The translations under genes were made by a program, and so were the position numbers. Under the pieces are notes generated by a model. It had not been told where the DNA came from and ran no database searches. It saw nothing but the letters and a program-made list of their open reading frames with translations. This document shows positions 62,358 through 64,000 of a stretch of 64,000 nucleotides of DNA, piece after piece; within the stretch, counting starts at the first letter, position 1, and each line of letters begins with the position of its first letter. The stretch comes from Ottelia alismoides (lineage: Eukaryota; Streptophyta; Magnoliopsida; Alismatales; Hydrocharitaceae): contig JAZKJV010011400.1 in assembly GCA_037367405.1 (NCBI GenBank), positions 62,001 through 126,000 of the forward strand, given 5' to 3'.

Positions 62358-63845
62358 TCAAAAGTTTACAGGCGAAGTGGCGGCCTTGAGCGTTTTGCGC
62401 AGCGTGTCGACTTTGGCCACTGAACCGGTAAACAGCTTGTACTGATAAGCAGCTTGACGCACAAACATGTCGACGCCGGTGATGACCTGGCAGCCTGCGC
62501 GACGCGCATCTTTGATCAACAACGTCTGCTCGGGGTTGTAGACGGTATCAAAGACCAGCATGTTCTCTTGCAATTTTTCCTTGGCGTAGGGCGTCTCATC
62601 GATCTCGGGATGCATGCCAATGGGTGTACCGTTAATCAAGATCCCGGGTCGAATATCGTAGCGGCTCTTCCATGGCAACGCGCGGCCGCCGATGTCTCGA
62701 GCCAGTTTCTCTGCCCTGTCCTGGGTACGGCTGGAGATGGCCACCAGCGCGCCGCGTTGTCGCAGGCCATAAGCGATGGCTCGCGATACACCACCAGCCC
62801 CCAGGACCAGCACGCCACGTCCCTTCAAGATGTCAGAATCCACCGCCTCGGCACCCACACACTCCATGATCGAGTCCATGGCGGCTCGATAATCCGTGTT
62901 GTATCCCAAGGCCTCGCCGTCGCGAAAGACGACCGTGTTCAGAGCGCCGATACCGTTGACCGACTGTTCGGCTTGTTGAATGTAGTTGAGCATGGATTCT
63001 TTGTGCGGAATCGTCACGCTCAATCCGCCGATACCACTCTCGCGACACCAGGCCATAAACAGCCCCAGATCGTCCGGCGGGATGCGAAAGGGCAAGTAGC
63101 GACAATCGAGTTTGTCCTCAGCAAATGCCGTGTTATGCAGGAGCGGGCTGAGCGAATGCGCAACCGGATCGGCCACCACACCAAACAAACGTGTTTCTTC
63201 GGTAATGGTCTGGGGACGATACAGATCGCGCATCGTGTGCCATGGAATCATGCCCGGCGCAATCCGCCTTTCGCTATCGCTGGCCACGTAGGTAAACGGG
63301 GCACCATAACGCAGGGACAAGATTCGCGTCGGCATACCGATCTCGCCCATGCAGATACCAATAGTGGGCACTTTGACCGACTGCATCAAGCGAAGCATGC
63401 GAATCACGTCGGCAAAGCTATTGGCCATCGTAGCAATCTTGACGACATCAGCATCCAGCTTGGCCAAACGCGCGTGGACCGCATCCAGATCAGCGGGGGT
63501 CTCTTCGAAGTTGTGCAAGCTGACGATGCGTTTGGTTTTACCGTATCGTGGGATGCGCGGCGCGATATCTTCTTCCAGGTCCACAAAGTCAACGCCCGTA
63601 GCAATCGCGCTACGTAGCAACATCTGACGCTCTTCTTCGGTCTTCTCCCAGCGACCACCATCTTCACGACGACGACAGGTGATCACCAATGGACTATAGC
63701 GATTGGCCAATAGCCGTCGCAGATCAACCGAGCGTCCGATATAGTCCAACCGCATTTCCACCAACTGGGCACCTTGCTCGGCAGCCCGCTGGTAGTCGGC
63801 GATTGTATTGCTGTGTTTTGTTCGTCCAATGGTGACGCAAAGCAT
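62358..63845 (-). CDS. aroDE: Bifunctional dehydroquinate dehydratase/shikimate dehydrogenase
   Basis: A 495-residue fusion carrying out steps 3 and 4 of the shikimate pathway. The type I dehydroquinase half (1-215) has VEMRLDYIG, RIVSLHNFEETP (His) and VVKIATMAN (Schiff-base Lys). The shikimate dehydrogenase half (from about 220) has HSLSPLLHNTAF, LSVTIPHKES (catalytic Lys), NTVVFRDGEALGYNTDYRAA (catalytic Asp) and VLGAGGVSRAIAYGL (NADP). Such AroD-AroE fusions are known from plants and chlamydiae and fit a PVC-group bacterium. It lies 75 bp after a TrpG/PabA-type gene on the same strand, linking it to chorismate use. Confidence 0.95.
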   Translation of the reverse strand: MLCVTIGRTKHSNTIADYQRAAEQGAQLVEMRLDYIGRSVDLRRLLANRYSPLVITCRRREDGGRWEKTEEERQMLLRSAIATGVDFVDLEEDIAPRIPRYGKTKRIVSLHNFEETPADLDAVHARLAKLDADVVKIATMANSFADVIRMLRLMQSVKVPTIGICMGEIGMPTRILSLRYGAPFTYVASDSERRIAPGMIPWHTMRDLYRPQTITEETRLFGVVADPVAHSLSPLLHNTAFAEDKLDCRYLPFRIPPDDLGLFMAWCRESGIGGLSVTIPHKESMLNYIQQAEQSVNGIGALNTVVFRDGEALGYNTDYRAAMDSIMECVGAEAVDSDILKGRGVLVLGAGGVSRAIAYGLRQRGALVAISSRTQDRAEKLARDIGGRALPWKSRYDIRPGILINGTPIGMHPEIDETPYAKEKLQENMLVFDTVYNPEQTLLIKDARRAGCQVITGVDMFVRQAAYQYKLFTGSVAKVDTLRKTLKAATSPVNF

Positions 63846-63920
63846 AATGTGATGAGGGGTTTGAGCGAGAAGATGTTGGGGCTAGGAAAGTGCGAAGCGG
63901 CTCGAGGTCCGGCCTGCGTG

Positions 63921-64000
63921 TCAAACTTCCCAGTGAAGAAAACGTCGCAGTAGCTCTGGACCGGGTTGGGTCAGAAAACTCTCGGGATGAAACTGCCAAC
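63921..64000 (-). CDS. TrpG/PabA-type glutamine amidotransferase (3' end only)
   Basis: The right edge carries the last 25 codons and TGA stop of a minus-strand gene. They read WQFHPESFLTQPGPELLRRF and end LHWEV. The HPES motif with its catalytic His and Glu, followed by LLRRFL, is the C-terminus of class I glutamine amidotransferases of the anthranilate/aminodeoxychorismate synthase type. It supplies ammonia for the chorismate branch, which fits its position just upstream of aroDE. TrpG and PabA cannot be separated from this fragment. Confidence 0.82.
   Translation of the reverse strand, partial: WQFHPESFLTQPGPELLRRFLHWEV

Noticed and set aside
62454..63617. 387-codon plus-strand frame opposite aroDE
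   Set aside because: Antisense shadow; all AroD and AroE catalytic motifs are on the minus strand.

Overview
The window is about 64 kb of a planctomycete chromosome, most likely from the Pirellulales/Rhodopirellula side of the phylum. That placement is inferred from gene content, not from a marker gene. It rests on three paralogous pairs of cytochrome-type PSCyt1/DUF1549/DUF1553 proteins with DUF1501 proteins, a Hanks-type kinase fused to a sensor domain, an AroDE fusion, and many signal-peptide proteins. No phage, integrase, transposase, rRNA or CRISPR array was seen. One tRNA (Ser, anticodon GGA) is present.

Layout. (1) 2-9992: a recombination/repair operon holding an AddB-AddA single-chain helicase-nuclease (5' end outside the window), a YhaO/SbcD-like exonuclease and a YhaN/SbcC-like ATPase. 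(2) 10288-12483: glgX. (3) 12765-17039 (minus): a reduced Tad/Flp secretion set (TPR lipoprotein, cpaF, tadB, tadC) without pilin or secretin genes. (4) 17494-25610: class I dihydroorotase, a membrane protein, a SWIM-SNF2 helicase, a LamG protein, a WaaP/RIO-like kinase and an unknown protein. (5) 25843-39251: two PSCyt/DUF1501 pairs around a kinase-TAXI fusion and a small exported protein. (6) 39510-42935: a TPR protein and an exported amidohydrolase. (7) 43169-49840 (minus): a tight four-gene cluster of thioester-reductase-like SDR, RND/MMPL exporter, HHxxxDG acyltransferase and family 2 glycosyltransferase. It looks like a lipid assembly and export locus. (8) 50368-58501: a lipoprotein, a histidine phosphatase, an HExxH metallopeptidase, tRNA-Ser and the third PSCyt/DUF1501 pair. 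(9) 58730-64000: a small exported protein, an Ldh-family oxidoreductase, an FGGY kinase, aroDE, and the last 25 codons of a TrpG/PabA-type glutamine amidotransferase at the right edge.

The intergenic DNA is unusually rich in dispersed palindromic repeats. Family A is a double-hairpin element with 14-bp terminal inverted repeats. Family B is a MITE-like element whose copies carry 8-bp target duplications. B copies repeatedly sit inside the 8-nt loop of an A-type hairpin. Family C is a roughly 130-bp repeat present twice, and further hexa-, hepta-, nona- and 13-mer tandem repeats occur. Several of these repeats touch or supply stop codons of neighbouring genes.

The most promising observations are the A/B nested-repeat system, the four-gene lipid-export-like cluster, the kinase-TAXI fusion and the AddB-AddA fusion.
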